A stretch of DNA of 64,000 nucleotides from Dermatemys mawii (lineage: Eukaryota > Chordata > Testudines > Dermatemydidae), in assembly GCA_007922305.1 (NCBI GenBank), contig ML677335.1:34893545-34957544 (forward strand), in the 5' to 3' direction. Below the pieces are notes generated by a model, which worked only from the letters and a program-made list of their open reading frames with translations, was not told the DNA's origin and searched no databases. This document shows positions 50,320-61,060 of the stretch, piece after piece. The position numbers were made by a program, and so were the translations under genes. How positions within the stretch are numbered: the first letter of the stretch is position 1; every line of letters starts with the position of its first letter.

Positions 50320-50585
50320 TTAAGTAGAAGAAAGTGTGATGTCTAATGGTTAGAACTGATGTTGTGGAGTCTGGAATCTCAGGGTTCATTATAGGACCTG
50401 CCACAGTAGTGGCTGTGTGACTCTGAGCAAGGCATATAATCTCTTTGTGCCTCAATTTACCAATCTGTGAAAATGGAAATAGTAATACTTACCATACATG
50501 TATCTTGAAAGGATTAATGTATGACTATTTGTGCTTTGTGATCAGCAGGTTTGATTAAAGTGTAAAGTATCACTGTTATTATTCT
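50320..50585 (+). mobile_element. MIR-type tRNA-derived SINE
   Basis: Follows the MIR layout: degraded box A (gtctaatggttagaa), box B remnant (gggttcatt), core 'ctgtgtgactctgagcaagg', 'tttgtgcctcaatttaccaa', then an 'aaaatggaaatagtaatact' stretch and a 3' AT-rich tail. Ancient and non-transcribable. Confidence 0.8.
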
Positions 50586-50621
50586 ACTCATTAGTAAAAA
50601 GTAGATATTTCAAAGACAAAA

Positions 50622-51378
50622 TGTTTGAACTGGGAGTGTGTACTGGGGCAGTTAATAGACAAAGACAAAGGGTTAATAGCAGCCCTTGGAGTGGCTATGC
50701 AGAACCCAGCCAATCAGGGCCAGGTTTGGCCCTATCTAAAGGCTGCAAAGAAAAAGAGAGAGGAGTCTCTCCCTGACAAGCAAGGTAGGAGGATTGGCTT
50801 CCAGGAATAGCACCTTAGATAGAACAGTGCTGGGCAGGCTCAGGGGAGCAAAGGAAAAGCTCCAGCCTGATCCCTGCCTAGCTGAGACCCCTGAAAGAAA
50901 GGCCTGAGAAGGTGCAAGGGCCAAAGGGAAGTGGCCCAGGGAGCGCAAGCAACACAGGGGAGAGAATGAGGGCAGGACATGGCTGCCACCAGAGAGTCCC
51001 TGGGCTGGGATCGAGCATAGTGAATAGGCCTGGGTCCTCGTCTCCCTTACATTGCAGGAGGAACATGGTCAGATACAGACTGTGGCTTGCCCCTGAGGCA
51101 AGGGGCTAGACTCTGGGGCTGCAGTTGGCCACAAAGGCAGGTGCAGACTAAGGACTGCTGATAGTCCTGGAAGCGGGGGGAGTAGAGCAGGGGCAAAGCT
51201 GGAGGGCTGCGTCCAGATGAGGACATCGCAAGCCAGAGAGCAGTGTGGGTCCCAGACACACAGCAGAGCAGACAACAGGTGAGACACCACCTGCAGAGGA
51301 TGCTCCACAGCTGAACTGAGCTAAATTCCTTCAGCAACCAGTAGGAGGCGCCACAGTGGTGCGTCAGTGCTCTGTTAC
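50622..51378 (+). mobile_element. LTR-like block (solo LTR), boundaries approximate
   Basis: Purine/GC-rich block like the LTR at 23519-24191 in composition and phrasing ('gggttaatagcagccc', 'ctccagcctgatccc', 'gaaaggcctgagaagg', ending 'ctctgttaca'). Probable TGT...ACA ends; no matching target duplication. Overlapping open frames on both strands (62-96 codons) come from its GC content. Confidence 0.6.
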
Positions 51379-52808
51379 AGAGGCAGCAGGGGTAAAGTAT
51401 TCTACAATTAAATTCTGTTTATCTGATGATGTACAAAGATGCATTCCATCTTCTCAGGAATGCCAAGAAGAGAGTCACTCACATTGTGTAGTCACGAGGC
51501 AAACCATTGGAAAAGAATTAAAATACTAATTGGTGTGTTAAATGAGGTTACCTAGATCATGATATACAGGGACAACAAATTAAGCAGGTTACTATGATAT
51601 CCAGACACATCTGTTAAAGTCAAAATTAATGGATAAACAAAATTTACTTCACTTTCTTATTGATTTTTTTATCCAGCTACACTCAACTACAAAAGAGCTA
51701 TCAATTTAGGCCATCCATTAGCTGTCAACTCAGAATGTCTTAAAAAGCAATCGCTAATCCTCCGATGATATCTCAGTTTAAATCCTAATTTCTGCAAATT
51801 GCTGTAGGAAGCAACATTAAATAATCATCAGATGAGGTCTTTAATACATCTCAAAGACATTCAAGCTATAACCCATTGCAGATTGTACAAGGAACTAAAA
51901 TATTAAAATCCCATTAGCATAGGAAAGTCTCCAAAATTTCACTTGAAGATCTACTACTCGCATCTGCTTTATATGCCATCAAAAAAAGTAACTGTCCAAA
52001 AATGATCCATTGTAAAATTAGCAATGACCTACACGCAAAAAAAAAAAGAAAAAAAGAAAAAAGGCTGGTTTGTATTTCTAGGAAGCCGGAGCAATGTGTA
52101 TCTCAAGTCATTTCAACCTTTCTGACCTCTGCAGCTTTCCCCAGCCAAACACACATATAACCAAAGGATATGAATAAAAATTTTTATAGAGATGAAAAAA
52201 TTCACTTCTTTGCTTTCATTATCTAATATTATGAAGCCTGACCTTTTTTCCCCGTGCGGTATGAAATGTACTATATTTGCAGGATTTTCCTGTACATTGT
52301 TTGAGATTCTCCCAAGATTATTATATATTGTAATGTTGGTAGAACAGAAACTAGAAAATAGTGTCTATATTTTCCCCAAGAAGTTTAAATTCTAACTTAA
52401 TTTTCTAATTTCATATTCCTCTTCTGCAACCTTCTCCTGAACAAACAAAACAAATAAGCCAACCAGGGTATAATGTCAGGAACAGAGAGACTAGTTGTGA
52501 TGTTGAAAAGGGAGTGCTTTGGGAGCCTGAACATTAGGGTTCTAGCTCATGCTCCAACACTGCCTCAGTGTGCCATCTCTGCAAATGGGCTCAAAATTGA
52601 ATGAGAGAAGGTGGCTTAATTATTATTCAGAAAATGCTTTGAACTCCTCAGATGAAAAGTATTATTTGGGTAAAGTATTTTCATTTTCTTGCTATGACCT
52701 AAGGGCTTGATTCTCTCATTTTCATTGGTGTAAATGAGATGCAACTTCACTAAAATAATAGAGTTACAGTGCTGTAAAGCTAATGAAAATTAATTAGAAT
52801 CAGACCTT
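51379..52808. other. no gene; A-rich tract and MITE relic
   Basis: AT-rich. 52037-52062 is an A-rich run with scattered G. 52685-52808 (gcttgattctctcattttca ... taattagaatcagacc) is a decayed palindromic MITE. Confidence 0.45.
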
Positions 52809-52816
52809 AAGCCAAA

Positions 52817-53079
52817 GGGTATGTCTACACTGCAATCAGGTGATCGCCACACACATAGGCATGTCCAAGATAGCTTAACAGATACCGATAGCATTGAAGT
52901 TGTGACAGCATGGGCTTCAGTACAGGCTGTAGAATATGCCCAGCAGCCCAGGTGTGTGACCATGCACCCAGGGCTTCTCTGCTAATCGTACCTGAACTAG
53001 CTATATTAAACCTAACTTGAGTACTCCCACACACACATATGCTGAAATCATGCCTCCAATTACAGTATAGACGTACTCC
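52817..53079. mobile_element. MITE with GGGTATGTCTACACTG ends
   Basis: 263 bp; left end GGGTATGTCTACACTGCAAT and right end ATTACAGTATAGACGTACTCC are inverted copies with a few changes. Octamers AAGCCAAA (52809-52816) and AAGTAACA (53080-53087) match only 5 of 8, so the duplication is weak. Confidence 0.7.
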
Positions 53080-53087
53080 AAGTAACA

Positions 53088-55800
53088 ACAGTAGGGAGGA
53101 AAGGGAGTAATACATAAAGACTTAAGATGAAGTGGGGCCATTAATCTTAACACATAGCAACAAATATCTTTGTATTTAACACACGCACACACACACACTC
53201 TCCACTCCACATCTTTCTCCTTCTGGGGAGAAGATGTGAAACACACGTGATAGATATGTAGTCATATTACTTAGCACGCTATGGCAAGGTGCTCAGATAC
53301 TATGGTGACAAGTACAGTGTAAGAACCTATACAGAATAGAACCAATCTTGAGGTATGGCTGTAGAGTAATGGAAAAACATACCATCTCCCTCACATATCA
53401 TTAGACGAGCAGACCCCCTGTGGTGTTTTCAAATGCAGAAGGAATGGTTAGTGCTCATTTGAAAACTTCTGAGAGTTCTGCATCAGAGGTACGTGTTGGC
53501 TGACAGTAAGGAGATTTGCATGTGTGCATGCATGTGCAACTTATGATCCACAGGAAAAAGGGATGGCAAAGGGTGAAGAAAAATGATTCACTTTGATGTC
53601 ATTAAAACTATTGCAAAGATGCAATGCATGGGGCCCAATGAGGTAAGAGAGGCGGGAATAAAGAGTCTCGGAAAGCATTCTGCTCAATGAGGTTGATGCT
53701 GTTGAAGTAACTTATGAATAGCAAAGCAGTTCTGGTATTTTCAGTTTAATCAACAAGTTATATAAAATGATGATATCACTGGGAATGAAGCATTCTGCAA
53801 ATACTAGCTATTCTGTCAAACACAGACAGTAATTGACCCATATTTATTCAAAGAGGTAAACAGATTACAGTATTAATAGTGTGCATTTTCATAGGACTTT
53901 TTATCCAAGTTTCTGACATGTTGTAAAAGCCAAATAGGTAAACTGGCTCAGCAACATAAACAGCTCCCACTGAATCTACTACCAACCTGTAACTACAATC
54001 TGGGAGCAGCACTGGAGAAATGTACACAGGCCCCTAATTTTTGTAGTGAAAATTGTGGCCTAAATACATTACCTGGACCAAATTTTTTAAAATGGCAACC
54101 TAAAATATGCATTTGTTAAGAACTGCCTTGAGTGCCCTACTGATCTCACTGATGTCAGTGGAAATTACTGGGTGCTCAGAACTTCTGGAAATCAGGCTAT
54201 TTATTTAGGTGCATAAATATGGATTTGTTTTTAATCCTACATGGCCTTAGCATTTAAATCAAATAGGAGGAGACACTTTAAGAAGTTCTAGTCTAACTTT
54301 AATGCAATTTATTTTGGAAGACTATTGTTGAATCTTTATGCGACTACTTGCAGAGGCCAGGGAACATTTTCCCCTCTACTCTGAGTAAGAAGAAACTGTG
54401 AAGAGCAACCACCTGTCATCTACAATCAGCAAGCACATTTTCTTACTCCCTTCAGAGCTGGGCGCCTGGCCAGTACCCACTGCTCTCTGGCCACCCAGCT
54501 CTGAAGGCAGCAAACCTTTGAAGAGAGACCATCTCTTTCAAATGACAACTTTTGCTAACTCCCATGAGTAGTTGCTCTTGACAGGTTTTACTGTACATCT
54601 TGCACACATTTAACTATATAATTTTGCTTGAGAACTTCAAAACAATAAAAAGGCTTGTGTGTCACATTAAGGAGAATAAGACAACGTCAATATCAATTAA
54701 AATTCCTTTATTCTTTAAAATTCTTTAGTGCTCTTTTAAATAAGTTAATATCACTTTAACATTTCCTGAATTTTGCAAGTAATAAGATAGCACAGAAATA
54801 GTCTTTACTTTTAAAATTATGCTATTTTCCATTGTTAAAATACATTGCCTTCTTAGAAAGAAACTGCAGTCACTGCAAACTTACAGAGCAAAGTTTCTGA
54901 TTAGTCCAAATGCTTACAAATAAGTATCACACAATTGTTATCCTAAAGTTCAGAATTAGTAGTTTAGGGATCACTGCAGCATTTGCTTAAATCCTCTTGC
55001 TGGAAAACAGGGAGGAAATTAGAGTAGAAGGGGAGAGCAAGAAACAAGCTGTAAAAAGATAGCAAACAGGAAAAAAGATGTTTTGAAAACAGAGCATTAA
55101 GTCTCTAAAGGAAAGAAGGAAAGAAAATGAGGAAAATCCATTTTCTCTAAGTGGTAAATGTGTACATATAACTCATGGAGGAAATGGAAACAATGTTTTG
55201 AAGGAGGCTAACAATATAAACAATATAATATAAACAATTATATATATACAATCCAGACCACCAATTTCCAGATAAAGATAGTGGACAGGAGTCTCAGCCC
55301 CACTGATTTTGATTTGTTCCTCACTCCCTGTAGCACATGGAATATCTCAAGGAATGATCAGAGCACTGGTCCAGTTTGGAGCAAGCCTTCAGGCTTCTAA
55401 CATGCTGGGGCCAGACAGATAAATCAGGGGACAGTGACCATCTCTCTGAGAGCCTCCCCTGTTGGCTGCATACAGATAAAGGGGAGAACTTGGTCTATTG
55501 AGTACAATTCTCAGGGAGATCAAAGAAGCAACAAAACATAATACAACAGTAACGATAATGGGAAAAGTAAACTAACTTGTCATGTTGGGCCAAGATTTGG
55601 AGTAACAATTTTTTAATCCTTAAACAATTGATTCTTGAATACCTCGTTCTAGAGCAGACAGGAAGAGAGATCATTTTTTACTTAGTCTTAATTAACACAA
55701 GGCAGTGGGTTCAAGAAGTATAGAGACCACAATACAGATGACAAAGTACAAGATGTTATTTGAACCAAATTTGTATTCTTTCATATCCGAGCAAATCAAA
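53088..55800. other. no gene; (CA)n and a hairpin
   Basis: A CA-rich run lies at 53180-53199. At about 54452-54516, 'cttcagagctgggcgcctgg' and 'ctggccacccagctctgaag' form an imperfect hairpin of about 20-bp arms, probably the middle of an unrecognised MITE. 54095-54210 (ctcactgatgtcagtggaaa ... ggtgctcagaacttctggaa) looks like a palindromic relic. Confidence 0.5.
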
Positions 55801-55802
55801 TA

Positions 55803-55975
55803 GATTCATAGACTTTAAGGTCAGAAGGGACCATTATGATCATCCAGTCTGACCTCCTGCACAATGCAGGCCACAGAGTCTCACCCACCCACTCCTGTAG
55901 TAACAGGAGTGTTACTAACCTATGTCTGAGATATTGAAATCCTCAAATCGTGGTTTAAAGACTCCAAAGTGTAGA
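55803..55975 (-). mobile_element. CR1 3'-end fragment, antisense
   Basis: 'gattcatagactttaaggtc', 'cagtctgacctcctgcacaa' and 'tcctcaaatcgtggtttaaa' are the antisense CR1 3' region. 3' end on the left. Confidence 0.9.
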
Positions 55976-55979
55976 GAAC

Positions 55980-56220
55980 AGAAAAAAGTAAGCAATGTGG
56001 CAGGGAAAAATTATCAGTTCTAAAAGGGAATTTAAAGGGCAATTAGTTAAAGACAATATATAAAACATATTTAAGTGCATCAGAAGCAGGAAGACACAGA
56101 GAATCAGAGACTTTGGTGGACTGTCAGGCAATAAAGAATCAATTAAGGAAATTGCAAAGAAACTAAGTGATTTCTCTGTGCTGTTCTTTGTATAGTAAAT
56201 TAGAGAGATGTATGTTGGTC
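55980..56220 (+). mobile_element. CR1 internal fragment, sense
   Basis: 'aagtgcatcagaagcaggaa' and 'ggaaattgcaaagaaactaa' match the sense strand of the CR1 internal region seen in antisense near 5780-5900. Opposite orientation to the neighbouring 55803-55975 piece. Confidence 0.6.
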
Positions 56221-56224
56221 CTCC

Positions 56225-56606
56225 CTTCTGGGATGCCACCTAATGTACTGGGGCAACTATGAAACCACGTTTAGTTGCAATGTCCACAGGAAGGAATTCC
56301 AGGCAGCGGGGAGATCCACATCGTAGAAGACTCATTACCTTTTTCTAATAGCCAATTAAGGCTGATTGCTTACTGTCTTGTGGGTGTTTCCCAATTATAC
56401 ACACAGATGTAATTGTTACATACTCAATATTCCTAACTTTAGATACAGAAATGATCCACGCATACAAATAGGATAATCACATTCAGTAAAGCATAACTTT
56501 TCCAATTATATCTTAAATGAGCCTTCTTGCATAAAGTATATCTTAGTTATGCCATATTCATATCATAACCATATTTCTAAGAAGAATATGGGGTGTAACA
56601 TCACAA
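56225..56606 (-). mobile_element. LTR fragment, antisense
   Basis: Reading on the minus strand from 56606: 'tgtgatgttacaccccatat ... gcataactaagatatacttt ... ggaatattgagtatgtaa'. This matches my memory of a turtle LTR beginning TGTGACA...CACCCCATAT. The inner (left) boundary is a guess. Confidence 0.5.
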
Positions 56607-57183
56607 TATATACCCAGACCTGTTTCTTCCAGCTAATGAAGATGAAGCACTCTGAGAAACAAAGGTGTCAAAGAGGAGGAGCTAGAACAATATAATTTAG
56701 GGTTATCTGATTTATAATAAATATATGTAGAAAAAATGACTCTGAACTATAAGGTCCTTGTCAAATATTTATATAATCCAATAGAAAAATAAAGCCAGTA
56801 GTGGCTCCTTACTAACAAACCAGAAGACTAAGCCCACAAACAATACCCTCCTCCCTCACAAACATCAGCGCTCATCATGCCCTGCTCTCTAAAATCAGTG
56901 TGGTGACCCTTCCCCCTCCCCCACACAATGAAACTGTTTGGTAATTTCCATCACCCATACATTTAATTCTAATGTGCAATAAGAGGGGAGCAGAGATATG
57001 AAAACTGGGGGGAAAAGCAAGTGGCAGAGGGGAAAATTGCAAGTAAGTCAGGCAGTCAGACATTCTGCCATGTTTTGGGGATCTGAAAAGGCTGAGTGGA
57101 TCCACAAAGTTGGCCCAGGATCAGAGTCTTCTCTCCCCTTTCTTCTCTTCCCCTCGAGACTATGGCTATTGCATGTTTTATAA

Positions 57184-57266
57184 CAGTGTTTCTCAATCTC
57201 TTTGATACCAAGGACCCTTCCTGAACTGTCAGGGAGATCGCTGGGACCAGCTGTAGAGAAACACTG
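57184..57266. mobile_element. very short hAT MITE (83 bp)
   Basis: Ends CAGTGTTTCTCAATC and GTAGAGAAACACTG form an inverted repeat. Flanks TTTTATAA and CTTTAAAG match 5 of 8, so the duplication is uncertain. Confidence 0.7.
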
Positions 57267-57289
57267 CTTTAAAGCACGTGCCTCCTGCC

Positions 57290-57785
57290 TCTTCTGTGGT
57301 GCCACCATTGTGCATCAGATTGCTGGGAGAATATTTCAGGCTGTAATTCTGGAGCACACACCTGGTGCAGCACTGCAGTACCCAATTTATTTCCCCCTTG
57401 GGGTCTCAAATAAATTCAGTCACAGCCTCAAGTTAACTTTCTCCCTTTTGGGGCCTAATTTATGTTAAGTCCTTGCAACATAATATCTTCTACCAATTCC
57501 AGATTCAAACTTTTCTTCCTCAGGGCTTTCCATTTCCTTTAGTTCAGGGTTCCCTACTTTGAGCAGGGAAGGTCTGCTAGTCCCATTCCAGCCCCTGGGC
57601 CTTTCTGGAGAGACCTTCACCCAGGTCTCTTCTTAAACCCCAATCCCTGGACTCAATCTTTTTCTTCCCTTGAGGCAAGGTCTTCAGAGCTCTCCTTCTG
57701 GGGCTGTGTTTGAATCTAGACAAGCCTCCCCAGCCCATCATCATCCTGCTTCACTGCAGGAGAGCCTCCTTCCAGGTATCTTTTG
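57290..57785. mobile_element. probable LTR-derived tract
   Basis: Pyrimidine-rich, with repeated 'cttct..gggg' blocks and phrasing like 2335-2900 (cagagctctccttctgggg). No ends or duplication identified. Confidence 0.4.
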
Positions 57786-57789
57786 ACTC

Positions 57790-58035
57790 TAAGGGCTTGT
57801 GTACATGAGGAAATTAGCCAGAATAGGTATTGTAGGGGAGGTGGGGTGGCTACTGCTCAATAGTTTATCCCACATCTATTGTGGACTCTGTTTTTGAATA
57901 AGCAACTTTGTTTCAGAACAATTTCTTCTTATTTCTTTACAGAATACTTTGACTTTTATTCAGGAATAACTATTGCTGAACATTTTATTCTGCAATAGCT
58001 ATTCAGGTCAATTTCTAATGTTGACATGCTCTAAG
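57790..58035. mobile_element. MITE with GGGCTTGTGTACAT ends
   Basis: Left 'taagggcttgtgtacatgag' and right 'tctaatgttgacatgctcta' are inverted at most positions (about 11 of the first 16). AT-rich interior with several 'attcaggaataact'-like inverted pieces. Target duplication not clear. Confidence 0.6.
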
Positions 58036-58039
58036 ATCC

Positions 58040-60290
58040 CCCTCCTTGCTTTTTACTCCTCAGAGGGTGACCACATGACTCAAAACTGGGAATGGGGCCA
58101 AGTGCCTGTCTGGTGATCATTCCCTCAACTACCTGTACTTAAAGGACCATGCCATCAAACAGGTTGCCTGGCTCCAGTCCCCAGCAGTACTTAAAGGGGA
58201 CAGAATATTCCACCACAAAGAGGATTACCTGGGGGGAGGGGGGGTTGAGGATATTATTTCCCTTTCAGTAGGCGTTGTCACAGGCACAGAAGAACCCAGG
58301 ACTCTATGTACTTGTTTCCATTGACATTTACAACTGAACTGTAACAATGGACACAGCAGCACGGAGCACTGAAAACAATGTTCACCATTGAATGCCATGA
58401 ATAGAATGCTCATTGCTATTCCAATTGAACAGCGTTCCAAATAAATTATAATAAGAACAAAAATGATATTGCAGATGTAAACAGAATGAGAAAATGAAGA
58501 TTTTGTTGGATGGTATCATTTATACATACTCTAAGTAGTATGTCACCTGGGAATAAACTCTAGATGCCCTTGTCATGAGTAAAATTAAATGACTTGCATA
58601 CTTACCTAGCAGATTCTATAAATTCCTCCAATGAAACAGAATATAGAATAAGTAAATGTCTTCCATCTGATGCGAGCAAAGAAGCTCAGTCTTTTGTCTG
58701 TATGAAGCTTTTTTAATTATGAGAGGAAATATGTTGAATACTAGACGCCCATATAATGTTTGTTTTTATGCAACTGCAGTCTTAAGGTGTCAACAACTAG
58801 GAATTAAAGTTAATGTTAAAGACCTCCTACTGACAGATACAAGTGCTTCCTTGTGGTGATGATTATCCTTCACTCCCATGGACTACAACACACTAATGTA
58901 CTGACTGGATGTTTAGGGTGCACTGCACTTTACAGGAAGTGCAGCTCAGCACCTCAAAGATTTGGGCTCCAAGCCATAACAAAATCAGTGACATGCAAAT
59001 ATAAAGAATGTCTAAGATTCTCTGAAATCAAACAAGAACCCCAAAGTTGACACAATTAGCCTACATACCTCATTCAAATCCCTTGGGTCTACAAAATTGG
59101 ACTGGAACTCTAGTTGTGTGTTTTTAGAACTGTGCATCTTGGTTAGAACCAGGCAACCAGGCTCAGAAAAGTAAAAAATAATTGTAAAATAGATAATTGA
59201 AAAAGATTCAGTTTTGCTCACATATACCAACTGTTCAATGTGTACACCAAGAGATTTTGTGTTTGTCAGTTTGTCCTCATTTCCAGTACTATAAATATTT
59301 TATTCATGACTTGTGCCTACTGTTTTATGAGAAAAACTTCTGATTGTGTTGTTTGCATAGGTTTGGGAAAGGGAATATTTCTGTTTACAATTACATTTCT
59401 AGGACTTGTAATTTGAGTTACATATCTGATAGCATTTAAAACAAATAAATCACTTAGACAATCGCTCCAAAAACCTATTTTCTTTATCATAAGGGCTCAC
59501 AGGGTATATAGGGCTCAGGTAAGCATCCCAAAATGGTTGGATGTTTATCTGGATCTGGAAGAGGAACCACAAAAGACCCTGCAACTCCCCTATCTCCGAA
59601 CAGTTCCTCAATAGGATCCGTCTACACATAGCTGTCTGGGGGCAATGTTCTGTTCTACTGTCCTTCTGCCATCTTCAGGAGCTCCTCCCCTTAAAGAATG
59701 GGGAGTTGTGGTGTGTAATCCGTCTTTCTCTCTACCAGTGCCCTAAATTACCGCCCATGCTCCTCTCTCTTCCCAAAATAGTGGAGGATTGGAATGGTCT
59801 GTTTCCTTTGTCTCCCAGCTCACTGAAACCTCATTCCCACAAGCAGCAACAAGGCGCAGTGAAGCAGAAAGAGGGAGTAGCAGCCTCCAACCTATAGTGA
59901 TGGAAAGTCAGTACTTCAGCCTTTAAAAACTGTTGCTTCGCAGTTCTTAGGATTGATGCTTGATTGGGATTGTAAAACCTGGGGTACCTCCAACCAAAAA
60001 ATGGACTTCTGGCAGTTTTGCAGTTATAATTAGGATTATATTTAGATTATATTTAATTATAATTAGTGTGTATTTTGAGGACCAGAGTTCATAGCTAATA
60101 AAGATGGAACTTAACTTATTACTTTTATTATTATACAAAATTACTATACAAAACTTATTTAAAATAGGTATTTTAACCTATTTATAGAATACCATGTCTT
60201 AGTTTAAAGGGTTATTTTTCATGCAATCATATATTACATCCATATGTTAACATTACAGATACTCGATGGATTTCCTGCTTACAAAACTAT
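58040..60290. other. no supported gene; 118-codon frame at 59541-59897
   Basis: AT-rich overall. The frame at 59541-59897 sits in a locally GC-richer patch and has Pro/Leu/Lys composition with a C-terminal 'HSHKQQQ' stretch, but no motif I know, no splice signals I trust and no neighbour to support it. Confidence 0.4.
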
Positions 60291-60296
60291 AGTTTC

Positions 60297-60421
60297 CTAG
60301 AGTCAATTTAAGGCCAGAAGGAACCACCAGATGATCTACTCTGACATTCTGTTTATCATAGGCCACCAAACCATGCAGCATCTGCACACTAAACTCAACA
60401 GCTGAAATTAGACCGAAGCAT
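60297..60421 (-). mobile_element. CR1 3' fragment, antisense, split by next element
   Basis: 'ggccagaaggaaccaccaga', 'tctgacattctgtttatcat' and 'gaaattagaccgaagcat' are antisense CR1. The sequence continues at 60869. Confidence 0.88.
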
Positions 60422-60868
60422 TAGAGCCCTCTGTGAATACAAATTTCTGTCCATGGATGGGGATATCAGCAGATAGAAATTGGAATCCACTGAACCGCAG
60501 GGTTCTCCCAGGAATCATAGCAGCAAAAGGAGCAGAACATGGGGCCACCACGCCCAAGAGCCGGTGCGTTGCGCCGGCAGCTCCTCTAGCACAGCTGTAC
60601 CACCCCCAGCCCTGTCCTCCGGTGGGGCTATACAGACCACAGACAGGAGACACAGTTGCGTAGAAGGACTGGGGGAGGGGCTGTGGGTGGTACAGCCATG
60701 CCTGAGGAGCTGCCAGAGTCAGGTGCTGCCTCCTGGTAATGGCGGCCCCACGTTCTACTCCTTTTGCTGCTGTGGTTCCTGGGAGAGCCCTGCAGTTCAG
60801 CAGATACCAATTTGTATCTGCAGATCTCTACATCCACAGGTCTGAATGTGTATCTATGCAGGGCTCTA
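60422..60868. mobile_element. fold-back hAT-like element with 8-bp TSD
   Basis: 447 bp; ends TAGAGCCCTCTGTGAATAC and GTATCTATGCAGGGCTCTA are inverted. Flanks CGAAGCAT (60414-60421) and CAAAGTAT (60869-60876) match 6 of 8, both differences being transitions. The body is a long imperfect inverted repeat (60477-60560 against 60730-60812) around a GC-rich centre. A near-palindrome gcagataccaatttgtatct lies at 60798-60819. Confidence 0.85.
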
Positions 60869-61060
60869 CAAAGTATTAGAGCCCACAGAAGACTAGACTA
60901 TTATGTGTCACTGGCAGACAGTAGGAGGCATCAAAGTGCACCAGCACCTGAGGCCTCCCGAAATCTCAAGGAAATTGTTAAGTAAGACACACACAGGTAT
61001 CCCCAGCAAGTGGCCTGCACTCGCATGACTTGGACATTTTTGCAAACTTATGCAAATAAA
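60869..61060 (-). mobile_element. CR1 fragment, antisense, continuation
   Basis: 'gcccacagaagactagacta', 'agtaggaggcatcaaagtgc' and 'agcaagtggcctgcactcgc' follow on from the 60297-60421 piece in the same CR1 order. Confidence 0.8.

Noticed and set aside
50320..50360. Functional tRNA gene from box A/B-like sequence
   Set aside because: Boxes are degraded and followed by a MIR core and tail; no tRNA cloverleaf.
50625..51337. Several 61-96 codon frames
   Set aside because: Within the LTR-like block; both strands open and no recognisable protein.
60422..60868. Tc1/mariner element with TA duplication
   Set aside because: TA does flank the inner GAGCCC/GGGCTC ends, but the 8-bp flanks with two transitions and the CR1 continuity fit a hAT insertion better.
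60408..60985. Frames of 69-121 codons with Cys/Trp/His content
   Set aside because: Produced by the fold-back hAT-like element; the same peptide appears on both strands.
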